64,000 nucleotides of DNA from Opitutales bacterium (GTDB lineage Bacteria; Verrucomicrobiota; Verrucomicrobiia; Opitutales; Oceanipulchritudinaceae): the NCBI GenBank assembly GCA_020831525.1, contig JAFIGH010000010.1, positions 1 to 64,000 on the forward strand, in the 5' to 3' direction. Positions 57,388 to 64,000 of the stretch are shown here, one piece after another. Position numbers and translations under genes: made by a program. The stretch's first letter is position 1; the number at the start of each line of letters is the position of its first letter. Under the pieces are notes generated by a model. It was not told the DNA's origin and made no database searches. It saw only the letters and a program-made list of their open reading frames with translations.

Positions 57388-57962
57388 TCGACACCATGGG
57401 TTTCGGCATCCGTGAAATCATGTGGAAAGGGCAAGCCCGACGCTATTTTCCCCTGCCGGATTTCGATCTGTCCGACCCCCGCCATGTCGTCCTGCACTTG
57501 CCGGGGCGCTTTATTGACGAAAACTACAGCCGCACCCTCCTCTCCCACGCCGACCTTCCCTGGCCCGAAATTCTCGCCCTTGACACCATTCAGAAAGGGC
57601 AACTCCCGGATGAGGAAAGCATCGGTCGCTTGCGCGCAAAAGGGCTTGTAGAGGGCAGAAAGCCACGCCTGCACGTCACCTCAGAGATCGCCGCCGTCAC
57701 CGACACCGAGCCGGAATACCTCCACCACAAGGCTTTCGACGACCAGTATTACTGCGATCTGATCCTCCAATATTTGAAACAATTCCGATCTGCCAGAAGG
57801 TCGAAATTCAATCGACTCCTGGAAGGAAAGCTTTCCGATCTTCTGACCCCGGTTCAGAAGCGGACCAAAATCAAAAACCTGCTCCAACGGCTCCAGCGAG
57901 AGGGGAAAATCGAAGTGGAGGGCAAAACCAATTCCGCCGTCTGGCGCATTAAAGACTCATGA
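57384..57962 (+). pseudogene. Schlafen/AlbA_2-type protein, C-terminal part
   Basis: A 192-residue frame starting MIDTMGFGIREIMWKGQARR and RYFPLPDFDLSD, then GRFIDENYSRTLLSHADL, LALDTIQKGQLPDEESI, and a winged-helix-like C-terminus ending IEVEGKTNSAVWRIKDS. This is the normal C-terminal third of the same family as 56878-57387. Its ATG overlaps the previous stop by 4 bp (ATGA), so both halves could be made from one message. Whether the two pieces still work together is unknown. The sequence within each half shows no further frame breaks. Confidence 0.7.
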
Positions 57963-58212
57963 CTGCGATTGGATAAGATTGGTTAAGATTGGATAAAAAA
58001 TCAAACTAAACAGTTGCCCATCAAGGAATTACGAGATTCAACCGCCCCTGCAATACACTATGAATGCCCTACAATGCCCTACAAAGGACTACGAATGGAC
58101 GACGACCCACCCACCATCGCATGAGCGAACGATTCACAATCATCCGCCCTGCCGACCACTTTTTCCCGCCTTCATGAAATCTCCTAAATCCACCGCCGCA
58201 CCCGCCGCTTCC
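57963..58212. other. Spacer with short local repeats
   Basis: About 250 bp with no gene. It includes GATTGGATAAGATTGGTTAAG-type short repeats (57967-57998) and a doubled ATGCCCTACA word (58063-58082), followed by CTACGAATGGACGACG. These look like slippage products bordering the 174-bp repeats. Confidence 0.5.
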
Positions 58213-58650
58213 CATCCGCGTTCATCCGCGTCCATCCGCGGTTCCAACGCTGACCTCGAACCACGGATAAACGCGGATAGACACGGATTGATCCTGAAAG
58301 AGGAAACCGAAGCCAATCCCCGGAAAAGCTGAACAACCATCTCAACGATGCCCACTGACAAAAGCAAAACTCCCTCAACCGCTCCCCATCCGCGTTCATC
58401 CGCGTCCATCCGCGGTTCCCACACTGACCTCGAACCACGGATAAACGCGGATAGACACGGATTGATCCTGAAAGAGGAAACCGAAGCCAATCCCCGGAAA
58501 AGCTGAACAACCATCTCAACGATGCCCACTGACAAAAGCAAAACTCCCTCAACCGCTCCCCATCCGCGTTCATCCGCGTCCATCCGCGGTTCCCACACTG
58601 ACCTCGAACCACGGATAAACGCGGATAGACACGGATTGATCCTGAAAACG
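58213..58650. repeat. 174-bp tandem repeats of the GxxExxY 5' region
   Basis: Units start at 58213, 58387 and 58561, exactly 174 bp apart. Each opens CATCCGCGTTCATCCGCGTC, has AACCACGGATAAACGCGGAT in the middle, and ends with the ACTCCCTCAACCGCTCCC word. The third unit passes into the GxxExxY gene. Length 174 is a multiple of three, so frames are conserved across units. Two diverged units follow the gene at 59071 and 59244. Confidence 0.88.
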
Positions 58651-59016
58651 GAAACCGAAGCTATCGTGGGTTGCGCTTTCGAGGTGCTGAACGAATTGGG
58701 GCACGGGCTGCTGGAGAAACCTTACGAGAACGCCCTCGTCGTCGAGTTTGGCCTCCGCTCGATTTCATGCGAACAGCAGCGGCGTTACGATGTGCTCTAT
58801 AAGAGCGTGAAAGTGGGTGAATATGTTCCCGACCTCATCGCCTTTGGCTGCGTCGTGGTGGATACCAAGGTGATTGACCACATCACCGACCACGAACTGG
58901 GGCAGATGCTCAACTACCTTAAAATCACAGGCCACCCTGTCGGCCTCATCCTCAACTTCCGCCGCGCCCGGCTCGAATGGAAACGCGTGGTGAACACAAA
59001 CCACCGGAAAAGCTGA
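58522..59016 (+). CDS. GxxExxY protein
   Basis: Small protein of the GxxExxY family (TIGR04256). The family block is TETEAIVGCAFEVLNELGHGLLEKPYENAL, containing G-L-L-E-K-P-Y, and it continues VGEYVPDLIAFGCVVVDTKVID and LGQMLNYLKITGHPVGLILNF. The fold resembles PD-(D/E)xK nucleases, but no function is known to me. The ATG at 58522 yields an N-terminus (EPRINADRHGLIL) encoded in the repeat unit, which is common in this family; the conserved part starts at about residue 43. No partner gene is next to it, and the repeats around it suggest local amplification. Confidence 0.8.
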   Translation: MPTDKSKTPSTAPHPRSSASIRGSHTDLEPRINADRHGLILKTETEAIVGCAFEVLNELGHGLLEKPYENALVVEFGLRSISCEQQRRYDVLYKSVKVGEYVPDLIAFGCVVVDTKVIDHITDHELGQMLNYLKITGHPVGLILNFRRARLEWKRVVNTNHRKS

Positions 59017-59070
59017 ACAACCATCTCAACGATGCCCACTGAAAAAAGTATAACCCACCCAACCGAACCC

Positions 59071-59280
59071 CATCCGCGTTCATCCGCGTCCATCCGCGGT
59101 TCCCATGCTCCGTTCGAACCACCGATGAACGCGGATAGACACGGATAAATTTCGAAGCAAAATCCTCAGCCAGTCATCAACAAATCTTGGCAACCCACTC
59201 CACGATGCCGAAAGACATAAGCAAAACTCCTTCAACCGCTCCCCATCCGCGTTCATACGCGTCCATCCGCGGTTCCCACA
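59071..59280. repeat. Diverged copies of the 174-bp unit
   Basis: CATCCGCGTTCATCCGCGTC recurs at 59071 and, with one change (CATACGCGTC), at 59244, 173 bp apart. The parts between them drift (for example CACCGATGAACGCGGATAG). The unit upstream of 59244 ends the block where the mod fragment begins. Confidence 0.8.
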
Positions 59281-59282
59281 CT

Positions 59283-59530
59283 CCCGCCTACGAACTCAGC
59301 GAGACCGAGAAGCGCGACCTCATGCAGCTCATCCAAGCGGGCAAGCCCCAATGGCGCGGATAAGCCAACGTTCGATAGCTCTTGCGGCCCAGAATGCGGG
59401 CGGGACGCGCGCGCTCCCAGCGGATCACCTGCTCATCCGAGCGCCATTGCGGGCAAACCCCTCCCCGAGCGCTACCGCTTTCTCCTCTTCGACGACAAGC
59501 GCGAGGTCGAACTCGTCCGGGCGGGGCAAA
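59283..59530 (+). pseudogene. Type III restriction methylase (mod) N-terminal remnant
   Basis: 59283-59348 reads PAYELSETEKRDLMQLIQAGKP, and 59455-59520 reads KPLPERYRFLLFDDKREVEL. Joined, they restore the typical start of type III Mod methyltransferases (IQAGKPLPERYRFLLFDDKREVEL, written in parts here). The break is a roughly 100-bp insertion that also duplicates GCGGGCAAGCCCC. The insertion changes frame and adds a TAA at 59361. Beyond REVELV the frame turns into unrelated, alanine- and proline-rich sequence, so catalytic motifs DPPF and the target domain are gone. It cannot make an active enzyme. Confidence 0.65.
59349..59449. mobile_element. MITE-like insertion with target duplication
   Basis: The roughly 100-bp insert starts CAATGGCGCGGAT and ends ATCCGAGCGCCATTG, imperfect terminal inverted repeats with a 2-base gap. 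It is flanked by GCGGGCAAGCCCC (59337-59349) and GCGGGCAAACCCC (59449-59461), a near-perfect 12-13 bp direct repeat. Removing one flank and the insert restores the mod reading frame. It has no coding capacity. Confidence 0.6.
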
Positions 59531-59692
59531 GACTTGCGACGTCTGCACCGCTGTCCTCCCCTTTCGGACGCCACGCAAAGCGGAAAGCGCCGGCCGCCCC
59601 CGCCCCGCCGGGCACCCGGCAAACACGCGCCGCGCCCGCTCCGCCCACCGACGCACGGGCTTTGCCTCCAGCCCTCCCCGCTCCGCATACGT

Positions 59693-59825
59693 TTTACACC
59701 TTGCCAAGGGGAAACGACTGAAAGACAGTGACCCCGTTCTCCGATGACGCAAAAACTTACCCTCGGCCAACTCGCCTCCCTTCTTTTCCGCGCCTGCGAC
59801 GACTTGCGCGGCAACATGGATGCTT
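59693..59825 (+). repeat. hsdM 5'-region duplicate, copy 2
   Basis: Matches 56543-56676 from TTTACACCTTGCCAAGGGG to GGATGCTTC. In this copy the reading frame after the joint continues as normal HsdM ([20 protein letters not shown]), so copy 2 is probably the older arrangement. Confidence 0.85.
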
Positions 59826-60271
59826 CGGAGTATAAGGAATACATCTTCGGCATGCTCTTCCTCAAGCGGCTCTCCGACCGCTTTGACCAGGACCGGGAAC
59901 GGCTGGCCCGGGACCTCAAGGCCAAGGGCATGCGCGAGGACCTCATCGTCCAGCGTCTGGAGAACCCGGACCAATACACCTTTTACGTCCCCCCGGAAGC
60001 CCGCCGCGTCCCGGTCGAGGAGATTGCCGCCGAGGATTACAACTGCAACATCCGCCGCTACGTCGACAACGCCCCGCCCGCCGAACCCCACGACGTCCGC
60101 GCCCACCTCCACGGCGGCATCCCCCTCGCCGAAATCGAGTCCCGCGCCCCTACCTCTCCGTCAGCCGCAAATTCATCGGCCACCCCGAACGCGTCAAATC
60201 CATCCTCCTCGAAAACGGCACCGACCTCGAATGCGACCGCTACCACCAGGCCGCAGGCCTGCCGAACCTAG
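59744..60271 (+). pseudogene. hsdM remnant with internal deletion
   Basis: Begins as a normal type I methyltransferase N-domain: [21 protein letters not shown] then [21 protein letters not shown], to about residue 90 ([10 protein letters not shown]). It then jumps to [21 protein letters not shown], which in intact HsdM lies after the methyltransferase core. The whole catalytic domain with its NPPY-type motif is therefore missing. From about 60143 the frame loses homology; an alternative frame (60150-60285) reads [18 protein letters not shown]-like text of unknown origin. No hsdS or hsdR gene is close by. Confidence 0.7.
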
Positions 60272-60395
60272 CGAGGATGTTGCTGCATACTTGATTCTGG
60301 CGATGTATCCGTGGGAAAGAAAAATACTGGCTTCCAAAAAGGCCATGTGCGATAAAGATCTGAACTCCTCAGTTTCAAGTCCAACACCTAAAGAA

Positions 60396-60572
60396 ATGCA
60401 CAGAGTCTTTATTAGTTTCCACCACAAGAATGATCAGTTTTACAAAGATGAGTTGATTCGATTGAATCGAGACAGCCGGATTTTCATCGATGAATCGGTA
60501 AATACAAGAGACATTGACGAAAATTTGCCTGATCAGACGATTCGCCGGATAATCCTTTTCCTGCGTCGCTAA
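60396..60572 (+). pseudogene. ThsB-like TIR (DUF1863) N-terminal fragment
   Basis: A 58-residue frame: MHRVFISFHHKNDQFYKDEL, FIDESVNTRDIDENLPDQTIRRII. This is the start of the MTH538/ThsB-type TIR-like fold (PF08937), used in Thoeris and other TIR defence systems. Whole proteins run to about 150-200 residues; here the frame ends LFLRR after the second helix, replacing the usual RD-x-YL-x-DSTVT strand. The upstream frame to about 60303 may belong to the same protein or to a joint. Surrounding DNA is AT-rich. No ThsA gene is visible. Confidence 0.6.
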
Positions 60573-60606
60573 TGATTAGGTCATCTAGACAATTACGGTC
60601 TTTTTT

Positions 60607-60634
60607 ATTGAAGCGAAATCGATTTCCATTCAAT
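60607..60634. repeat. 28-bp palindrome, left copy
   Basis: ATTGAAGCGAAATCGATTTC followed by CATTCAAT; the central GAAATCGATTTC is a perfect palindrome and the outer ATTGAA/TTCAAT arms pair. Two related copies occur at 62772-62799 and 62813-62840. The three bound the Phd-AbiE segment. Confidence 0.75.
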
Positions 60635-60739
60635 AAGAGGTTGGTGAGCGGTCACGTTTTTCAGGGCGTTGCAAAGCACTTTTCCTAAAAGGAGAGGCAC
60701 TCTGGAGCGGTCGAGCGGTCTGTCACTATGGAAAGTGCC

Positions 60740-60766
60740 TTGACAGAATGTATCTCATGAGACACA
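60740..60766 (+). promoter_or_regulatory. Promoter and operator-like palindrome of the Phd-type gene
   Basis: TTGACA (60740-60745) fits a -35 box, followed by the near-perfect palindrome TGTATCTCATGAGACACA (60749-60766) which would cover the spacer and -10 region 10 bp before the ATG. Phd-family antitoxins repress their own promoters at such sites. GAGACACATT is kept ahead of the related gene at 63835. Confidence 0.5.
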
Positions 60767-60775
60767 TTTCCGCGT

Positions 60776-61006
60776 ATGAGTGACTTGGAAATACCGATCC
60801 GCGAATTACATGCGCGCACGGGACACTATGTGCGCAAGGCAGCGGCGCAGGGGCGGATTCTTGTGACGCACCGGGGCCAGCCAATGGCTGAGCTGCGTCC
60901 GCTTTCCGGGGAGGCGGGGCCGGCGGAAATAGGTTTGGGGATAATGCTGGGAATCGAATTTTCCTCGGTCAATTGCACCCAGAACAAACATTTTGCTTGC
61001 GATTGA
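60776..61006 (+). CDS. Phd/YefM-type antitoxin, altered C-terminus
   Basis: A 76-residue product. The first 41 residues (DLEIPIRELHARTGHYVRKAAAQG, RILVTHRGQPMAELR, in part) are a typical Phd/YefM DNA-binding domain. The remainder (GLGIMLGIEFSSVNCTQNKHF) lacks the usual acidic toxin-binding tail, and no PIN or Doc gene follows; AbiEi starts 26 bp downstream. It may keep operator binding but not neutralise a toxin. The domain is nearly identical (2 changes in 41) to the partial gene at 63835, so one is a copy of the other. Confidence 0.7.
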   Translation: MSDLEIPIRELHARTGHYVRKAAAQGRILVTHRGQPMAELRPLSGEAGPAEIGLGIMLGIEFSSVNCTQNKHFACD

Positions 61007-61031
61007 TTGGATTAGCGGCCACTAATCGAGA

Positions 61032-61775
61032 ATGGCTCGGTCTGGCAACGGCAGTATAATCAAGCGACTCCAAACATCCGCGCCGCGCGGGCGTCCCTTG
61101 GACAGCGCGGATCTGGCCCAATTTGGGGTGTCTTCCGATCTTGCCTATTTCTATGCCAAGTCCGGGTGGCTTGAAAGGCTGGCCCGTGGAACCTATATGC
61201 TTGCCGGAGATACGCTTGGCCGGGACGGATGCTTGCGGTTTCTGGCCGACCGCATGCCCGGATTTCACGTTGGGGGAAGGACGGCGCTGGCTTGGCAGGG
61301 AATTCTGCACAACGTGCCTGCGAAGGAAACTTTAACACTTTTGGGGCCGAAAAATAGCCGCTTGCCCAAGTGGTTTTCCCGGCGGTTCCCATGCCGTTTC
61401 ACTGTGCGCGAGCTTTTCTCGAAAGAACTGCCGCGCGACTTTGGTCTTCAGCCACTACCGGAATCGCCCGATGGGCCGCCCGTGTCTGTGCCGGAGAGAG
61501 CTTTGCTGGAGATGCTCAGCGAAGTGGGAGTCCATCAGGAAATTGAAGAGGCCCGGCACATTATGGAATCAGCCCGGCGATTGCGGGCGGATGTGCTTGG
61601 CCCTCTGCTGAAGGCTTGCAGACAACAAAAGGCCCTGCGCCTTTGTGTCGGATGGGCGGAGGAACTATCTTTGCCGTGGGCAGCCGAAGCGCGAAAAGCG
61701 GCGCAAAAACAGATCGGTGCCAACCGCTGGGTCAGTCGGGTCAAGGGTGGCCGCACCCTCATTCTAAAACCATAA
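61032..61775 (+). CDS. AbiEi-type antitoxin and transcriptional regulator
   Basis: A 247-residue protein of the AbiEi family (type IV toxin-antitoxin and abortive infection). The N-terminal winged helix (DSADLAQFGVSSDLAYFYAKSGWLERLARGTYML, here in part) is followed by the C-terminal domain with GFHVGGRTALAWQGILHNV and LLGPKNSRLPKWF. It represses its operon and prevents the toxin's effect without binding it directly. Its stop overlaps the toxin start by one base (TAATG). Both genes appear intact, in contrast to the broken genes around them. Confidence 0.88.
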   Translation: MARSGNGSIIKRLQTSAPRGRPLDSADLAQFGVSSDLAYFYAKSGWLERLARGTYMLAGDTLGRDGCLRFLADRMPGFHVGGRTALAWQGILHNVPAKETLTLLGPKNSRLPKWFSRRFPCRFTVRELFSKELPRDFGLQPLPESPDGPPVSVPERALLEMLSEVGVHQEIEEARHIMESARRLRADVLGPLLKACRQQKALRLCVGWAEELSLPWAAEARKAAQKQIGANRWVSRVKGGRTLILKP

Positions 61776-62692
61776 TGGAAAAAAGGTATGTAGAGCTTGT
61801 CCGCCTGTTGATCGATGCGGTGCCATCGGTTTGCGAGGGAAGTCCGTTTGCCTTGAAAGGCGGGACGGCGATCAACCTGTTCGTCGCCGGAATGCCGCGT
61901 CTGTCGGTCGATCTTGACCTCGTATTAATTGATCACCGGGTCAGTAGAAATGAGGCTCTGCGATCCATGGCCGGAGCTCTTTCGGTCGCACGTGATCGAC
62001 TGTTGCGGGCAGGGATCGAGGCAGACCTTGTCGCCTCCAAGAGCGGCGAGGAATCCAAGCTCTTCATTCGCCGCGACAGGAATCTTGTCAAAGTCGAAGC
62101 CAATCACGTGTTTCGTGGCACAGTGCTTCCGGTCGAACAGAGAGAAATGGTACCGGTGGCAAGGTCGTTGTTTGCGACCGGCCTTACGGTTACGACCCTC
62201 GCTGTGCCGGAACTTTACGGCAGCAAGCTGGTAGCCGCGCTGGATCGACAGCATCCGAGGGATCTTTTCGACGTGCATGGGCTTTTCGAAGGTAACGGCC
62301 TCACACCGGAAGTCGTGGATTGTTTCGTATGTTACCTGGCTGGGCACAACCGCCCGGTTCACGAGGTTCTCTTTTCGCGTCCCCTCGACATCGCGGCAGT
62401 GTTCGAGAACGAATTCGCCGGCATGGCACGCCAGCAAGTAGCGCTTGATGAGCTGCTAGCCGTGGGCGAACGCCTTCATGCTGAACTACCAGCGGCACTC
62501 TCACCAGAGCATCGCCGCTTCCTTTTCAGTCTCGTCGAGGCTGAACCAGACTGGAATGCCGCACCTTGTCCGCATCTGGCCGAGATGCCTGCGATTCGCT
62601 GGAAACTGGAAAACCTTCGAAAGCTCAAGGAAACGGATCCAAGAAAGTTCAGGCAGCAGTTAGGTGAACTGAAGAAGGCATTTGGAGTCTGA
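61775..62692 (+). CDS. AbiEii-type nucleotidyltransferase toxin
   Basis: A 305-residue nucleotidyltransferase of the AbiEii/DUF1814 family. The GGT motif is at residues 29-31 (FALKGGTAINL), the metal-binding D46-x-D48 in SVDLDLVL, and later LAVPELYGSKLVAALDRQHPRDLFDVHGLF forms the K-x-x-A-x-x-x-R-x-x-R-D-x-x-D family signature. AbiEii toxins pyrimidinylate or nucleotidylate tRNA acceptor stems and halt growth after phage infection. It is coupled to abiEi; the start at 61775 was chosen for this overlap. The length is normal, so the pair should be functional. Confidence 0.88.
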   Translation: MEKRYVELVRLLIDAVPSVCEGSPFALKGGTAINLFVAGMPRLSVDLDLVLIDHRVSRNEALRSMAGALSVARDRLLRAGIEADLVASKSGEESKLFIRRDRNLVKVEANHVFRGTVLPVEQREMVPVARSLFATGLTVTTLAVPELYGSKLVAALDRQHPRDLFDVHGLFEGNGLTPEVVDCFVCYLAGHNRPVHEVLFSRPLDIAAVFENEFAGMARQQVALDELLAVGERLHAELPAALSPEHRRFLFSLVEAEPDWNAAPCPHLAEMPAIRWKLENLRKLKETDPRKFRQQLGELKKAFGV

Positions 62693-63023
62693 TTCCTAGT
62701 CCAGTTTCCTTGGAACAGGACCTTTTCTGTTGCTCGCTGGAGCCATAATCCAAACAACGAAGTCCTTTTTTATTGAAGCGAAGTCGACTTTAATTCAACG
62801 ATCAGCCCTTCTATTGAAGCGATATGCACTTGAATTCAACCGGTTGCTGCTTGAGGTGAGCCGGAAAGGCGCGTGGCGCGAATGGCTGGAGTATTCATTC
62901 CATGAGCCAGCGCCACACCGGCACAACTTCCAGCCAAGGGGGCAGGTCCGGTCCAGCTTACGGAAATCCGGATGACGCGCACGGAAGGGGGAATAACGGC
63001 CGCCATGCAGAGCAGGCAGGCCG
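62693..63023. other. Spacer with two 28-bp palindromes
   Basis: No gene is seen in these 331 bp. Copies of the palindrome at 60607 are found at 62772-62799 (ATTGAAGCGAAGTCGACTTT...) and 62813-62840 (ATTGAAGCGATATGCACTTG...), 41 bp apart. TTTTTTATTGAAGCGA precedes the first copy as it does at 60600, so the shared sequence extends left of the palindrome. Confidence 0.7.
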
Positions 63024-63485
63024 TCAACACGCCCCGGGATCCTTCGAAATATCCACAACCTTGAGGCCGGCCTTGGCGGCGGCCCGGAGTTGCCATTGAT
63101 CGCCGGAAACAAACTCGCGCCAGCCAAGCCGTTTCGCGCTTGCCACATGCATCAGGTCAAGCGTCCGGCATCCGGTGGCACCCGTGATGGCGGGCAGCCC
63201 GCGCAAGGCTTCCATGGCAACGTCATCCAGAGACAGAGGCGGCCGGAAAAAACGGCCTTCGGCGAGGAGCCCTTCGATCAGGGCCAGACATTGTTTCAAC
63301 TGAAAGGGAGTGATTTCCTTTCGGAATCGTTTGGCGTACAGGGTGTTGACGGTTTCAATTTCAATCAACCGGGTATAGGCGACGGCCACGGCGCGTCGTT
63401 GCAGAAATCCCCGGACTCTGTCACTGAGGGGCTCCGCGACGATGAGTTTCACGACCAAGCCGGTGTCGAGGTAGGGCTGTGTCAT
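63024..63485 (-). CDS. PIN-domain toxin (VapC-type)
   Basis: A 153-residue PIN-fold ribonuclease. Acidic active-site positions are D7 (YLDTGLVVKL), E43-45 region (LIEIETVNTLYAK), and D near 120 (CRTLDLMHVASAKRLG). Toxins of this class cleave tRNA or rRNA and are neutralised by the partner encoded upstream. The start overlaps the antitoxin stop by 4 bp (ATGA). The sequence is full length, with a normal WREFVSGDQWQLRAA-type C-terminus (SGDQ strand). Function as toxin is inferred from the family and the partner. Confidence 0.88.
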   Translation of the reverse strand: MTQPYLDTGLVVKLIVAEPLSDRVRGFLQRRAVAVAYTRLIEIETVNTLYAKRFRKEITPFQLKQCLALIEGLLAEGRFFRPPLSLDDVAMEALRGLPAITGATGCRTLDLMHVASAKRLGWREFVSGDQWQLRAAAKAGLKVVDISKDPGAC

Positions 63486-63745
63486 CGTTCACCGCGAAGG
63501 TCGTCGAGAATTTCATCCGTGGAATGCCCGGGGGCCATGCGGCCATGCCAGATCTTTTCCAGGCGAGCGGGTAAATCAGACCAATCCACTTTCCCCGGCT
63601 CCGCGCCCGCGGGGCGAATGGGTACAATGTGCGCGATCGGTTTTTTGCGGCGCAGCACCTCAATCCGCTCTCCCTGCTCAACCCGCCGGAGGACCTGTGC
63701 GAGATTGTGCTGCGCCTCTCTGGTGGTGACCGTCGTCGTCTTCAT
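63482..63745 (-). CDS. Phd/YefM-type antitoxin of the PIN toxin
   Basis: An 87-residue antitoxin starting MKTTTVTTREAQHNLAQVLR, with RRVEQGERIEVLRRKKPIAHIVP as the Phd fold and a C-terminal helix DEILDDLRGER that should cap the PIN active site. I chose the ATG at 63745; the frame is open to 63826 but the added residues are hydrophobic and atypical. It precedes its toxin with a 4-bp overlap, the classic antitoxin-first order. It is not closely related to the Phd copies at 60776 and 63835. Confidence 0.85.
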   Translation of the reverse strand: MKTTTVTTREAQHNLAQVLRRVEQGERIEVLRRKKPIAHIVPIRPAGAEPGKVDWSDLPARLEKIWHGRMAPGHSTDEILDDLRGER

Positions 63746-63834
63746 GTAGCACAATAAGACGCACAATCCCACCGATATCAAGTCTGGAACCAAGCCCCTT
63801 AACGGCCGGTATCCCGTGAGACACATTTTCTCTC

Positions 63835-64000
63835 GTGAGTGATCTGGAAATACCGAGCCGCGAACTGCATGCGCGCACCGGGCACTATGTCCGCAAAGCG
63901 GCGGCGGAGGGTCGGATTCTGGTTACGCACCGGGGCCAGCCAATGGCGGAGCTGCGCCTTTGCCGCGTAACGCCGCCGCCCAACCGCAAAGGCGGCGGTC
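63835..64000 (+). CDS. Phd/YefM-type antitoxin, second copy (runs off the edge)
   Basis: Starts at GTG 63835 and reads SDLEIPSRELHARTGHYVRK, then AAAEGRILVTHRGQPMAELR, nearly identical to 60776-61006 over 41 residues, then diverges (LCRVTPPPNRKGGG). The window ends before a stop. Upstream GTGAGACACATTTTC matches part of the operator-like palindrome at 60749. The tail again lacks the acidic segment, and CGCCGCC/GGCGGCG at the edge can form a hairpin, so this may be a truncated copy. Confidence 0.6.
   Translation, partial: MSDLEIPSRELHARTGHYVRKAAAEGRILVTHRGQPMAELRLCRVTPPPNRKGGG

Noticed and set aside
58140-58612. Minus-strand frames with a 58-residue peptide repeat (WEPRMDADERGWG type)
   Set aside because: They translate the 174-bp DNA repeat in antisense; periodicity comes from the DNA and not from a selected repeat protein.
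58213-59280. Possible CRISPR array
   Set aside because: The regular spacing is a tandem repeat of a 174-bp unit with near-identical content throughout; there are no short direct repeats with unique spacers and no cas genes.

Overview
The window is about 64 kb of GC-rich bacterial DNA. It looks like a chromosome segment of a Verrucomicrobiota member of the Opitutales kind. The reasons are a TonB-dependent receptor with the ELSPFEV-type mature N-terminus, a PEP-CTERM protein, DUF2851, many type I sulfatases, GxxExxY genes with their repeats, and very large secreted proteins of unknown function. The taxonomy is inferred from protein style; there is no rRNA or tRNA gene here. Strong GC codon bias produces many long antisense open frames, which I treated as shadows.

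Layout. 0.1-6.9 kb: xylose isomerase divergent from a YqhD-like alcohol dehydrogenase, then a TrmH-type methyltransferase, a conserved hypothetical, a PhoD-like protein that has lost its metal ligands, and a DUF2851 protein. 7.0-10.6 kb: two REP-associated HUH transposases (RAYTs) with REP hairpins, a ParB-like protein, a perfect 139-bp tandem duplication and a cupin remnant. 10.6-20.5 kb: UvrA, glutaredoxin, AI-2E-family permease, and a coupled S9 peptidase plus Sel1-repeat protein. 20.6-25.6 kb: a broken P-loop gene, a sulfatase, and an AT-richer stretch of same-strand genes (VOC protein, secreted HEAT-like protein, zeta-like toxin with partner). Two attC-like imperfect hairpins separate these genes, so the stretch looks like an integron cassette array without an integrase.

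25.7-40.3 kb is one coherent carbohydrate locus on the minus strand. In transcription order it holds a LacI regulator, GH43, GH10 xylanase, TonB receptor, two sulfatases, a sugar-binding protein and two ABC permeases. The likely job is uptake and breakdown of a xylan-type, possibly sulfated, polysaccharide. The transport ATPase and the sulfatase-maturing enzyme are not in the window; xylose isomerase lies at its left end.

40.6-56.3 kb holds two secreted or surface proteins (one PEP-CTERM), a terminator, an M20 peptidase, and three giant secreted proteins (1786, 1125 and 1237 aa) whose genes overlap by ATGA and form one translationally coupled operon of unknown function.

56.5-64.0 kb is a worn defence and toxin-antitoxin island. 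It has two deleted hsdM copies sharing a duplicated 5' region, a Schlafen/AlbA_2-type gene split by an internal deletion, a GxxExxY gene with 174-bp tandem repeats of its own 5' end, a type III mod fragment broken by a roughly 100-bp MITE-like insertion, a truncated ThsB-like TIR gene, an intact AbiEi/AbiEii pair bounded by 28-bp palindromes, an intact PIN-domain toxin with its antitoxin, and two copies of an orphan Phd-type antitoxin.
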